9,649 nt of DNA from Nitrospirota bacterium (GCA_016195585.1 JACPZJ010000242.1:1-9649); one strand, 5' to 3'; positions 1-6,366 are shown, numbered from the stretch's first letter. Notes: generated by a model from the sequence alone, not told the origin. Program-made: numbers and translations.

Positions 1-103
1 ACAAATGAACCACACACAATAAAACACAAATTAATAGACTATACAACTACATATTACATTCATCTTCAACCAAAAAAATACGAAGAAGAAACAAAAAGAA
101 ATA
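1..103. other. Low-complexity contig-end sequence, probable artefact
   Basis: This stretch is dominated by A, C and T. Only two G residues occur in the first 81 bases (positions 7 and 37), and bases 83-101 are almost entirely A and G. It should encode the part of phosphoribosyl pyrophosphate synthetase preceding the recognisable C-terminus, including the PRPP-binding loop (DDxxDTxGT type). The prs reading frame instead gives a Lys/Gln/Asn-rich string with no such loop and a TAG at 35-37. The change to normal coding sequence near 104 is abrupt. I infer poor-quality or chimeric assembly at the contig end; a genuine rearrangement truncating prs is the alternative. Confidence 0.55.
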
Positions 104-343
104 AAGAAAAGAGGAGGGAAACGGATACTTGCGGCGTGCACGCATGGCGTCCTGTCAGGCAAGGCCATTGAGAGGCTTAATAATTCAGTTATAGACGAGA
201 TTATTATGACGGATTCAATTCCGTTAAATGATAAATATAAAGAATGTAAAAAGAAGATAACAGTTCTTTCTGTCGCCCCGCTACTTGGCGAGGCAATAAA
301 GCGTATACATCAGGAGGAATCAGTAAGTTCGTTATTTGTATAA
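104..343 (+). CDS. prs: Ribose-phosphate pyrophosphokinase, C-terminal part (5' end missing)
   Basis: Prs makes PRPP from ribose 5-phosphate and ATP in the cytoplasm, feeding purine, pyrimidine, histidine, tryptophan and NAD synthesis. Only the last ~80 codons are seen. Recognisable family segments in order are RGGKRILAACTHGVLSG, the VIDEIIMTDSIPL strand-turn, and the strongly conserved end VLSVAPLLGEAIKRIHQEES followed by VSSLFV and TAA at 341-343. The family is normally about 310-320 residues, so three quarters are missing. The coding match is clear from about 113-131 onward. The left limit at 104 is where the sequence stops resembling Prs, because bases upstream look artefactual. rplY follows after 27 bases, the usual prs-rplY order, so both are probably cotranscribed. 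Identification rests on the conserved C-terminus and the neighbours. Confidence 0.93.
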   Translation, partial: KKRGGKRILAACTHGVLSGKAIERLNNSVIDEIIMTDSIPLNDKYKECKKKITVLSVAPLLGEAIKRIHQEESVSSLFV

Positions 344-370
344 ATTGGCGTATGAATTGGAGGATTTATA

Positions 371-1117
371 ATGCAAAGGATTGGATTAACAGCAGAGATA
401 AGAGAGAGAGTCGGCAAAGGCGCAGCAAGGGGTATAAGACGTGAAGGGATGATCCCCGGCGTCCTTTACGGACAGGGGTCTGCCACTAATATAAGCCTTA
501 ACCCTTCAGATATTTCCAAACTTCTACACTCTGAATCAGGCGAGAATACCCTGATTAATTTAAAGCTAAAAGGCAGAGACAAAGAGGCAGAGAAGGTGGC
601 TATTATAAGGGATTTTCAGCTTGACCCGGTTACAGGTAAATTGCTTCATACTGATCTGTTTGAGATATCTATGGATAAGCCGATCAGGATAAAGGTTCCT
701 GTGGAGATAATAGGCGATACACCGGCAGGTGTCAAAGAAGGCGGGCTTTTACAGCATAATGCACGAGAGGTGACGATAGAGTGCCTGCCATCATTGATAC
801 CTGACCACATAAAGGTTGATGCATCAGACCTTAAAATAGGCGATGTCCTTTATGTAAGGGAGATCAAGGTATCCGAAGGCATAAGATTTCTTGATGACGG
901 CGGGATGCCTGTTGTGTCTGTTGCTGCGCCGATATCCGAAACAAAGCTTGAGGAGCTCCTTACAGCAACACCTGCTGAGGTGAAAGAGCCGGAGGTTGCG
1001 GCAAAGGGCAAGGAGGCTGCAGCGCCTGCTGAAGAGGGCGCAAAGGTTGAAAAGGCTGAGAAACCAGAAAAGGCAGAAAAATCGGAAAAGACAACAAAGG
1101 CAGAGAAGCCTAAATAA
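371..1117 (+). CDS. rplY: 50S ribosomal protein bL25, long TL5/CTC form
   Basis: bL25 binds 5S rRNA in the large ribosomal subunit; the long two-domain form is called TL5 or Ctc. The 248-residue product has the N-terminal L25 beta-barrel (about residues 1-95, with the hallmark GMIPGVLYG near residues 26-34 and the LHTDLFEI stretch near 92-99). The TL5-type C-terminal domain follows to about residue 190 (VPVEIIGDTPAGVKEGG, then a VSVAAP end). After about residue 200 the chain becomes a disordered Ala/Glu/Lys/Pro tail with repeated short EKAEK-like units. The ATG at 371 has a GGAGGA site at 359-364, six bases upstream. The gene lies between prs and pth with short gaps, the common bacterial arrangement, so one operon is likely. 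The charged tail is longer than in E. coli L25 but common in long forms. Confidence 0.95.
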   Translation: MQRIGLTAEIRERVGKGAARGIRREGMIPGVLYGQGSATNISLNPSDISKLLHSESGENTLINLKLKGRDKEAEKVAIIRDFQLDPVTGKLLHTDLFEISMDKPIRIKVPVEIIGDTPAGVKEGGLLQHNAREVTIECLPSLIPDHIKVDASDLKIGDVLYVREIKVSEGIRFLDDGGMPVVSVAAPISETKLEELLTATPAEVKEPEVAAKGKEAAAPAEEGAKVEKAEKPEKAEKSEKTTKAEKPK

Positions 1118-1134
1118 AAAGATGGTAGCAGAAG

Positions 1135-1695
1135 GTGAAACTTATTGTTGGTCTCGGCAACCCAGGTAATGAGTATAAACAGACAAGGCATAACGCCGGT
1201 TTCATGGTTATTGATGAGCTTGCATCTGTTTATAATATAGCTGTTAATAAAAAGAAGTATAAGTCTTTTTTTGGAAAAGACTCTATAAATGATATAGAGG
1301 TTGTTCTTGCAAAGCCGCAGACCTTTATGAATCTAAGCGGGGATTCTGTGGCCCAGATGATTAAAGGGTTCAATCTCAGCGCTGATGACCTTATCATCAT
1401 ATATGATGATATGGATATGGACATTGGGAGGATAAGGATAAGGGATAAGGGGAGCCATGGAGGCCACAGGGGGGTAAGATCCATTATAGATGCAATTGGA
1501 ACAGATTCCTTTGTAAGGATTAAAATTGGGATAGGCAGGCCTCGTGCTGGCATGGATTCTTCAGATTATGTCCTTACTAATTTCAAAAAGGACGAATTGC
1601 CGATATTAAAAGAGGCAATAAAAAGGGCATCAGATGCCCTTTCGTTTTTGATAAAGGGTGATACAGTTGCTGCAATGAACAGGTTTAATAAATAA
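1135..1695 (+). CDS. pth: Peptidyl-tRNA hydrolase
   Basis: Pth cleaves the ester bond of peptidyl-tRNAs dropped by stalled ribosomes, recycling tRNA in the cytoplasm. The 186-residue product is of normal family length and begins KLIVGLGNPGNEY. Residues matching the known active site are visible: N9 in GLGNPG, H19 in TRHNAGF, M65-N66 in TFMNLSG, and the catalytic Asp at D91 in the YDDMD segment. The Gly-rich GSHGGHRGVRSI loop and the GIGRP segment are intact. The start is GTG at 1135, because no in-frame ATG lies near and the conserved N-terminus begins there. The ribosome site is weak (AGAAGG abuts the start), so translation may be coupled to rplY, whose stop is 17 bases upstream. A 223-base gap follows before hppA. 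Confidence 0.96.
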   Translation: MKLIVGLGNPGNEYKQTRHNAGFMVIDELASVYNIAVNKKKYKSFFGKDSINDIEVVLAKPQTFMNLSGDSVAQMIKGFNLSADDLIIIYDDMDMDIGRIRIRDKGSHGGHRGVRSIIDAIGTDSFVRIKIGIGRPRAGMDSSDYVLTNFKKDELPILKEAIKRASDALSFLIKGDTVAAMNRFNK

Positions 1696-1750
1696 ATCTT
1701 ATTTAATAATAAGGGAATCTTAACTTTCTGATTTATTAGAATAATTTTAC

Positions 1751-1778
1751 TTGACAAAAAAAATAGTTTCGTTAATAT
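1751..1778 (+). promoter_or_regulatory. Predicted sigma-70-type promoter for hppA
   Basis: A perfect TTGACA (1751-1756) is followed after 16 bases by TAATAT (1773-1778, 4 of 6 matches to the -10 consensus), inside a very AT-rich stretch between pth and hppA. Transcription would begin near 1785, leaving an untranslated leader of about 130 bases that contains the foldable segment at 1800-1883. It suggests hppA is transcribed separately from the upstream translation genes. This is motif evidence only. Confidence 0.5.
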
Positions 1779-1799
1779 TAGTAGCATTAAATTTTAAAG

Positions 1800-1883
1800 T
1801 GCGTAAGGGTAAGGCGGGTTTAGGCGATCGAGTTGATTGGCGCCAATCTGGCAATGGTGAAGAATAAAGCCCGTGCTTACACA
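1800..1883 (+). promoter_or_regulatory. Foldable 5' leader of hppA, possible RNA regulatory element of unknown class
   Basis: The segment between the predicted promoter and the hppA ribosome site closes on itself. GTAAG at 1803-1807 pairs with CTTAC at 1876-1880, and 1800-1801 also pair with 1882-1883. After an asymmetric internal loop, the seven bases 1815-1821 pair with 1867-1873 (one G-U). Inside lie competing hairpins: GATTG/CAATC around 1835-1848, GGCG 1823-1826 with CGCC 1841-1844, and GCCA 1842-1845 with TGGC 1849-1852. Its GC content (33 of 60 in 1801-1860) is higher than the AT-rich flanks. I could not match it to riboswitch classes I know (c-di-GMP, fluoride, SAM, TPP, cobalamin, glycine, Mn2+). 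It may instead be an operator region or chance folding. Confidence 0.35.
1835..1848. repeat. Perfect 14-base palindrome in the hppA leader
   Basis: GATTGGCGCCAATC reads the same on both strands with no spacer. As DNA this is the form expected for a site bound by a dimeric regulator. As RNA it would form a five-pair stem with a GCGC loop. It lies about 60 bases downstream of the predicted start of transcription, where a bound protein could act as a roadblock. No regulator is encoded next to it. Confidence 0.4.
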
Positions 1884-1918
1884 TCGTGATAATCCCATCA
1901 AGAAAAGAGGTTAATAAT

Positions 1919-4153
1919 ATGGAAAACACAAAAATGCTTGTCTCTTTAGTTATTGCGTTTAGCATCTTTGGTCTATTTGTCGCTGCCTACCTGGCCAAGT
2001 GGGTGCTGAAGCACTCGACTGGCTCGGAGGCGATGCAACGCATTTCTAACGCCATCAAGGAAGGTGCTGAAGCTTTCCTGCGGCGGCAGAACAAGACGAT
2101 CATCTTGCTGGCCGCGTTGTTTGCGGCCGTGTTGTTCGTCGGTTACGCATTCATCCGGAGCCATCGCGAGTTCGATCCGGTTGGTACCTCCATGGCTCTG
2201 GCCGGCTGGATCACGCTGTCCTTCGTCTTCGGCGCTCTCTGCTCGGTTTTCGCCGGCTATGTTGGGATGTGGGTGTCGATTCGGAGCAACATACGAACTG
2301 CTCATGCAGCGCTTTCAAGCCTAAACGACGCGCTTCGTATTGCCCTCCGCGGCGGCGCTGTTTCAGGTCTGCTCGTGGTCGCCATGAGCCTCCTGGGTGT
2401 CTCCGGTCTGTACGCGCCCGTCAACGCTATCGGTAACGTTGAGCCCACCAAGATTCCGCTTCTGATCGTTGGCTACGGCTTCGGCGCCTCCTTCGTTGCG
2501 CTGTTCGCGCAGCTTGGCGGCGGGATATACACGAAGGCCGCCGACGTTGGTGCAGATCTCGTCGGTAAGGTCGAAGCAGGAATCCCCGAGGATGATCCTC
2601 GCAATCCGGCCGTCATCGCAGACCTCGTTGGTGACAACGTCGGCGACTGCGCTGGCCGCGGCGCCGACCTGTTTGAATCGACTGCTGCAGAAAACATCGG
2701 CGCCATGATTCTTGGCGCTACACTGGCGGCCACTGCCGACAAGGCCAACATGGGATTCTCGGCCGGCGTCGTAGGCGTCATGATGTTCCCGCTCGTCGCC
2801 CGCGCCTTTGGAATCGTCGCCTCGGTCATAGGCATTATGTCGGTCCACATGGACAAGGAAGAAAAGATGGATCCGATGCAGGCGCTGAACCGTGGCTACT
2901 ACGTCGCGGTCGTGCTCGCGATGGCGGCTTTCGGCGGCGCCAGCCGCTGGCTGCTGTACAGCCCTGCTGCCCCGAATGCGTGGCTGCACTTCTTCGCGTG
3001 CGGCATCCTCGGCGTCTTGACCTCGGTTGCATTCGTCTTCATCACGCAATACTACACCGAATACAAGTTCCGTCCAGTGCAGTCTATCGCTGAAGCCTCC
3101 AAGACCGGTCCAGCCACGAACATCATCGCCGGAATCGGCGTCGGCTTTGAATGCGTTTGGATGCCGGCGCTCACCATGGGCACCGCGCTCCTCGGGTCGT
3201 ACTACCTCGGCAAATCCAGCGGCCTGCCGCACGCCGGCCTTTTCGGAACCGCAGTGGCTACCATGGGCATGCTCGCCACCGCCGCCTACATCCTTGCCAT
3301 GGACACCTTCGGCCCGATCACAGACAACGCAGGCGGCATCGTTGAGATGTCAGAACAACCCGAAGATGTGCGTAAGAAAACAGACCGTCTTGATGCAGTA
3401 GGCAATACCACAAAGGCCCTTACAAAGGGATATGCCATCGGCTCTGCCGGTCTTGCCGCGTTCCTTCTATTTCAGGCATACATGGATGAGGTGGCTCAGT
3501 ATGCCGGTGCAGAGATGCACGGAGTCAACCTGGCAAACCCAGTGGTCTTTGTTGGCGGACTACTCGGCGCTTCTCTTGTATTTGTCTTTTCAGCAATGGC
3601 GATCCGTGCAGTGGGCAGCGCAGCCCAGTCCATCATAGAAGAGGTTCGGCGTCAATATGCAAAACTGCCCCGTGTTAATGATATAATTCAATTTCCAAAG
3701 GATTTCAAACCTGATTATGCTTCTTGCGTTGATATTGTAACCAGAGCCGCCCTTCGTAAGATGGTCGTCCCGGGCTTGCTCGTGGTTTTATCACCAATTA
3801 CTGTTGGCTTAATCTTCAAAATATTCATTACAAAAGAACAACCCCTTATTTCTGCCGAAGCTGTCGCAGGATTCCTCATGGTAGCCACTATCTGTGGAAT
3901 TCTCACTGCCCTATTCTTAAATAATGGCGGCGGCGCATGGGATAACGCCAAGAAATACATTGAAAGCGGCGCTCATGGCGGAAAATATCTTATTGGCCCA
4001 GACAATAAAAAGATGAAAAATCCGATTCATGCTGCTGCTGTCGTAGGGGATACGGTTGGAGACCCTTTCAAGGACACTGCCGGTCCATCGCTCCATGTTC
4101 TTATTAAGCTTCTTAGCACTATAACCCTCGTTCTTGCACCACTGTTCATATAA
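1919..4153 (+). CDS. hppA: Membrane-bound proton-pumping pyrophosphatase, K+-independent type
   Basis: HppA is an integral membrane enzyme (family fold of about 16 helices) that couples hydrolysis of pyrophosphate to proton export. The 744-residue product shows the signature DVGADLVGKVE (D209, D213, K217, E219), the Asp-rich VGDNVGDCAGRGADLFES segment, TDNAGGIVEMS, and the C-terminal VGDTVGDPFKDTAGPSLH block. The GNTTKA motif carries Lys at residue 499. Family studies link Lys there to K+-independent proton pumps and Ala to K+-dependent ones, so this form is inferred. ATG 1919 is preferred because GAGGT (1907-1911) lies 7 bases upstream; an in-frame GTG at 1886 lacks such a site and overlaps the folded leader. 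Composition is mosaic: 33% GC in 1921-1980, about 65-72% in sampled lines to about 3350, then 30-50%, although the protein reads as one intact family member. Recombination is suspected. Confidence 0.96.
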   Translation: MENTKMLVSLVIAFSIFGLFVAAYLAKWVLKHSTGSEAMQRISNAIKEGAEAFLRRQNKTIILLAALFAAVLFVGYAFIRSHREFDPVGTSMALAGWITLSFVFGALCSVFAGYVGMWVSIRSNIRTAHAALSSLNDALRIALRGGAVSGLLVVAMSLLGVSGLYAPVNAIGNVEPTKIPLLIVGYGFGASFVALFAQLGGGIYTKAADVGADLVGKVEAGIPEDDPRNPAVIADLVGDNVGDCAGRGADLFESTAAENIGAMILGATLAATADKANMGFSAGVVGVMMFPLVARAFGIVASVIGIMSVHMDKEEKMDPMQALNRGYYVAVVLAMAAFGGASRWLLYSPAAPNAWLHFFACGILGVLTSVAFVFITQYYTEYKFRPVQSIAEASKTGPATNIIAGIGVGFECVWMPALTMGTALLGSYYLGKSSGLPHAGLFGTAVATMGMLATAAYILAMDTFGPITDNAGGIVEMSEQPEDVRKKTDRLDAVGNTTKALTKGYAIGSAGLAAFLLFQAYMDEVAQYAGAEMHGVNLANPVVFVGGLLGASLVFVFSAMAIRAVGSAAQSIIEEVRRQYAKLPRVNDIIQFPKDFKPDYASCVDIVTRAALRKMVVPGLLVVLSPITVGLIFKIFITKEQPLISAEAVAGFLMVATICGILTALFLNNGGGAWDNAKKYIESGAHGGKYLIGPDNKKMKNPIHAAAVVGDTVGDPFKDTAGPSLHVLIKLLSTITLVLAPLFI

Positions 4154-4164
4154 GGAGTGTTGTT

Positions 4165-4194
4165 ATGCGAGAAGCAGGTGTGGCTTGTGTTTAA
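4165..4194 (+). CDS. Possible 9-codon leader peptide after hppA
   Basis: An ATG at 4165 follows a strong AAGGAG (4152-4157) with ideal 7-base spacing, and that site overlaps the hppA stop codon. The frame encodes MREAGVACV and stops at 4192-4194. The good ribosome site is the only reason to list it. No function can be assigned and it may simply be a chance frame or the remnant of an earlier gene start. Confidence 0.25.
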   Translation: MREAGVACV

Positions 4195-4207
4195 CGGGTG
4201 GTTTTCC

Positions 4208-4243
4208 ATGAGTCCTATATTATTTTCTGGGAAAGCAATTTAA
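4208..4243 (+). CDS. Possible 11-codon open frame abutting ychF
   Basis: The frame starts at ATG 4208 (weak GGGTGG upstream), encodes MSPILFSGKAI and stops with TAA at 4241-4243, directly before the ychF ATG at 4244 and in the same frame. A ribosome ending here would be placed on the ychF start, which has only a poor ribosome site of its own (GGGAAAG), so translational coupling is conceivable. It could equally be a chance frame. Confidence 0.25.
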   Translation: MSPILFSGKAI

Positions 4244-5338
4244 ATGGGTTTAAAATGTGGCATTGTCGGTCTGCCGAATGTTGGCAAGTCAACTATATTT
4301 AATGCGCTGACATCAGCAGGGGCACAGGCATCAAATTATCCATTTTGCACTATTGACCCAAATGTTGGGGTGGTAACTGTTCCTGATGAGAGGCTTGACA
4401 GGCTTAATGAGATGTATAAGCCAAAAAAGCTCACACCGACTACTGTAGAATTCGTGGATATTGCAGGACTGGTAAAGGGGGCAAGCGAGGGAGAGGGGCT
4501 CGGCAATAAATTCCTCGGCCATATCAGGGAGGTAGATGCCATCCTTCATATTATACGGTGTTTTGAGAACCCTGATATTGTCCATGTATGCGGAGATGTT
4601 GACCCTAAAAGGGATATTGAGATTATAAATGCCGAGCTAACACTGGCAGATTTAGATACTGTTGAAAAGAAGATCTCCCGTTCTGAGAAGACAGCAAAGG
4701 CCGGCGACAAGAAGGCGGTTTCGGAGACGCTGTTTCTAAAGAGGATTAGAGAGATGCTCCAGAGGGGTGAGCCGATAAGGGGTCTGGCTTATACCGATGA
4801 CGAGAAAATCATCCTGAAGGAGTGCCACCTTCTTACTGATAAGCCTGTACTTTATGTTGCAAATATCTCTGATGAGTATATCGGCAAAGGTAATAAATGG
4901 GTGGATCAGGTTCGTGAGACAGGTGATAAGGAAAATGCGCCTGTTGTGGTTATTTGCGGAGAGGCAGAGGCAGAGATAGCAAAGATGGATAAGAAGGAGA
5001 GGGCTGAGTATTTAAATGTCCTTGGTGTTTCAGAGCCCGGCCTTAATTCCCTTATAATGGTAGCTTACAGGCTGCTAAAGCTCATAACCTTCTTCACAGT
5101 TGGCGAGGATGAGGTAAAGGCATGGACTGTAACATCAGATACAAAGGCGCCGCAGGCCGCAGGCAGGATACATTCTGATATTGAGCGCGGCTTTATCCGT
5201 GCAGAGATTATGGCATACGATGATCTTATTCCACTGGGCTCTCATCAGGCAGTAAAGGATAAAGGCCTCTTGAGATTTGAAGGCAGGGATTATATTGTAA
5301 AGGATGGGGATATAATAAATTTCAGATTTGCAGTGTAG
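4244..5338 (+). CDS. ychF: Redox-regulated ATPase/GTPase YchF (Obg family)
   Basis: YchF (OLA1 in eukaryotes) is a ribosome-associated P-loop NTPase of the TRAFAC class that prefers ATP; its role in translation and stress is not fully defined. The 364-residue product has the usual length. Visible parts are the P-loop GLPNVGKST at residues 9-17, the switch II DIAGLVKGA at 72-80, and the altered G4 motif NISDE at 207-211 in place of NKxD, which fits the loss of guanine specificity in YchF. A helical coiled region lies at about 130-190, and the C-terminal TGS domain at about 280-364 ends in DGDIINFRFAV. A pth-ychF order is common; here hppA separates them. The ATG at 4244 is set by the conserved GLKCGIVGLPN start. 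The ribosome site is weak. Confidence 0.96.
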   Translation: MGLKCGIVGLPNVGKSTIFNALTSAGAQASNYPFCTIDPNVGVVTVPDERLDRLNEMYKPKKLTPTTVEFVDIAGLVKGASEGEGLGNKFLGHIREVDAILHIIRCFENPDIVHVCGDVDPKRDIEIINAELTLADLDTVEKKISRSEKTAKAGDKKAVSETLFLKRIREMLQRGEPIRGLAYTDDEKIILKECHLLTDKPVLYVANISDEYIGKGNKWVDQVRETGDKENAPVVVICGEAEAEIAKMDKKERAEYLNVLGVSEPGLNSLIMVAYRLLKLITFFTVGEDEVKAWTVTSDTKAPQAAGRIHSDIERGFIRAEIMAYDDLIPLGSHQAVKDKGLLRFEGRDYIVKDGDIINFRFAV

Positions 5339-5345
5339 ATTTTTA

Positions 5346-5375
5346 TTGAATGGTTAGCAGCCATAATGGTATACT
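5346..5375 (+). promoter_or_regulatory. Predicted extended -10 promoter for rpsF-ssb-rpsR
   Basis: TTGAAT (5346-5351) is followed after 18 bases by TATACT (5370-5375, 5 of 6 to consensus). TGG immediately before the -10 gives an extended -10 element. An imperfect hairpin (GGTTAG 5352-5357 with CTAACC 5374-5379) overlaps it. Transcription would start near 5382, in the gap between ychF and rpsF, so the ribosomal protein genes can be expressed apart from ychF. Confidence 0.5.
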
Positions 5376-5388
5376 AACCTCACCCCTT

Positions 5389-5412
5389 ACTCTAAGATAT
5401 TTTTCTTAGGGT
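5389..5412 (+). promoter_or_regulatory. Hairpin in the rpsF leader
   Basis: Bases 5389-5397 pair with 5404-5412 (nine pairs, one G-U) around a six-base TATTTT loop. The hairpin lies in the predicted 5' untranslated region, 13 bases before the AAGGAGG site of rpsF. It is AT-rich and lacks a following T run, so it is not a convincing terminator. Known S6:S18 autoregulatory leaders carry a conserved CCG in the loop, which I do not see here. A control role is possible but unproven. Confidence 0.3.
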
Positions 5413-5437
5413 TATTAATAGCCAAAAGGAGGTAGTA

Positions 5438-5884
5438 ATGAAGAGTAACTATGAATCAATATTTATAATTAAGCCAACCCTGTCTGACGAAGAGACAGAA
5501 AAGGTAATCCAGAAAATGCGGGACATCATCACCAGCGGCGGCGGAGAGATTGTTAATGTTGAGAACTGGGGAAAAAAGAAGCTGGCCTACGAGATAAAAA
5601 AGCATAAAAAGGGGCACTATGTCCTGCTCCATCTCAAAGGTGAAGGCCCCATTATAAAAGAGCTTGAAAGGAATTACCGCCTTAACGATTCTATCATTAA
5701 ATTCCTGACAGTAAAACTTAAAGGTGAATTTGCCCCTCCTTCACAGAAGGCCCCGGCTCAGGCAGGCACAGCGCCACAGGCAGCGCCTATGGAGGAGGCA
5801 AAGTTAGCAAAACAGGCCCCTCCAGCAGGCGCAGAGAAGGAAACATCTGTGAAAAAAGAGGAGAGTTCAGCCTCTTCTGAATAA
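5438..5884 (+). CDS. rpsF: 30S ribosomal protein bS6
   Basis: bS6 sits on the platform of the small ribosomal subunit and binds S18 and 16S rRNA. The 148-residue product starts with the family N-terminus MKSNYESIFIIKPTLSDEE. The conserved NVENWGKKKLAYEIKKHKKG stretch covers about residues 41-60, and LERNYRLNDSIIKFLTVKL about 76-94. The ferredoxin-like domain ends near residue 95. The remaining ~50 residues are an Ala/Pro/Lys/Glu/Ser-rich tail, longer than in many S6 proteins but of a kind seen elsewhere. The start is firm: ATG 5438 with a perfect AAGGAGG at 5426-5432. The gene opens the rpsF-ssb-rpsR unit, with 31 bases to ssb. Confidence 0.97.
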   Translation: MKSNYESIFIIKPTLSDEETEKVIQKMRDIITSGGGEIVNVENWGKKKLAYEIKKHKKGHYVLLHLKGEGPIIKELERNYRLNDSIIKFLTVKLKGEFAPPSQKAPAQAGTAPQAAPMEEAKLAKQAPPAGAEKETSVKKEESSASSE

Positions 5885-5915
5885 CAAAGTATCATTAAAT
5901 GTGAGGTAGATACCA

Positions 5916-6338
5916 ATGGCAAGTTATAACAAGGTAATATTAATGGGCAATCTTACCCGTGACCCTGAGATGCGTTATACCCCCAATGGCACACCTGTAG
6001 CCAGTTTTGCCATTGCAGTTAATAGAAAATATAAACAGGGTGAAGAGACAAAAGAAGAGGTAAGCTATATTGATATTGTTGTTTTTGGCAAGCAGGCAGA
6101 AAACTGCAGCAAATATCTTGGCAAGGGGGATTCTGTCCTGATTGACGGCAGGCTGCAGCAGCGCCGCTGGGAGACAGAGGACGGCCAGAAGAGGAGCAAG
6201 CATGAGGTCGTTGCTCAGGCAGTGCAATTCATGCCAAAGAGGGGCGCAGGGTCTGCTCCTGAACCATCAGAGGCTCAGGGTGACCAGCCTGCTGAACAGG
6301 CGGGAGATGGTCCGGTTGCGGATGATATTCCTTTTTAG
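5916..6338 (+). CDS. ssb: Single-stranded DNA-binding protein
   Basis: SSB coats single-stranded DNA during replication, recombination and repair, and recruits partners through its C-terminal tip. The 140-residue product has the OB fold at about residues 1-108. It opens with SYNKVILMGNLTRDPEMRYTPNG and continues through VASFAIAVNRKY, VSYIDIVVFGKQAENCSKYL and GDSVLIDGRLQQRRWE. A Gly/Pro/Glu/Gln linker leads to the acidic tip ADDIPF, the protein-interaction end shared by bacterial SSBs. Its length is slightly below the E. coli protein because the linker is short. A GTGAGGT ribosome site precedes the ATG. Its place between rpsF and rpsR is the classical arrangement and implies joint expression with the ribosomal proteins. 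Confidence 0.97.
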   Translation: MASYNKVILMGNLTRDPEMRYTPNGTPVASFAIAVNRKYKQGEETKEEVSYIDIVVFGKQAENCSKYLGKGDSVLIDGRLQQRRWETEDGQKRSKHEVVAQAVQFMPKRGAGSAPEPSEAQGDQPAEQAGDGPVADDIPF

Positions 6339-6366
6339 AGGATGAGAATGTCTATTGCGTTTTACT

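Noticed and set aside
1021..1117. Tandem repeat at the end of rplY
   Set aside because: Short degenerate Lys/Glu/Ala codon repeats typical of a low-complexity protein tail, not a DNA repeat array.
850..1191. 113-codon minus-strand frame over the end of rplY and start of pth
   Set aside because: A Ser/Phe/Ala-rich shadow of the repetitive Lys/Glu codons of the L25 tail, with no ribosome site.
1698..1713. Terminator after pth (CTTATT/AATAAG hairpin)
   Set aside because: Six A/T-dominated pairs with no T run; too weak to call.
1800..1883. Fluoride, Na+ or c-di-GMP riboswitch for the hppA leader
   Set aside because: The conserved core bases of those classes, as far as I can recall them, are not present, and Lys499 makes a Na+-pumping enzyme unlikely.
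1886..1918. Upstream GTG start adding 11 residues to HppA
   Set aside because: No ribosome site, overlap with the base of the folded leader, and GAGGT placed correctly for the ATG at 1919.
2363..3232. 289-codon open frame antisense to hppA
   Set aside because: It lies exactly in the GC-rich core, where few stop codons occur on the other strand. Its translation is Arg/Asp/Glu/Gly-rich without recognisable domains, while the plus strand encodes a clear HppA.
5346..5437. S6:S18 autoregulatory leader
   Set aside because: Known examples have a conserved CCG loop; no CCG occurs in this gap.
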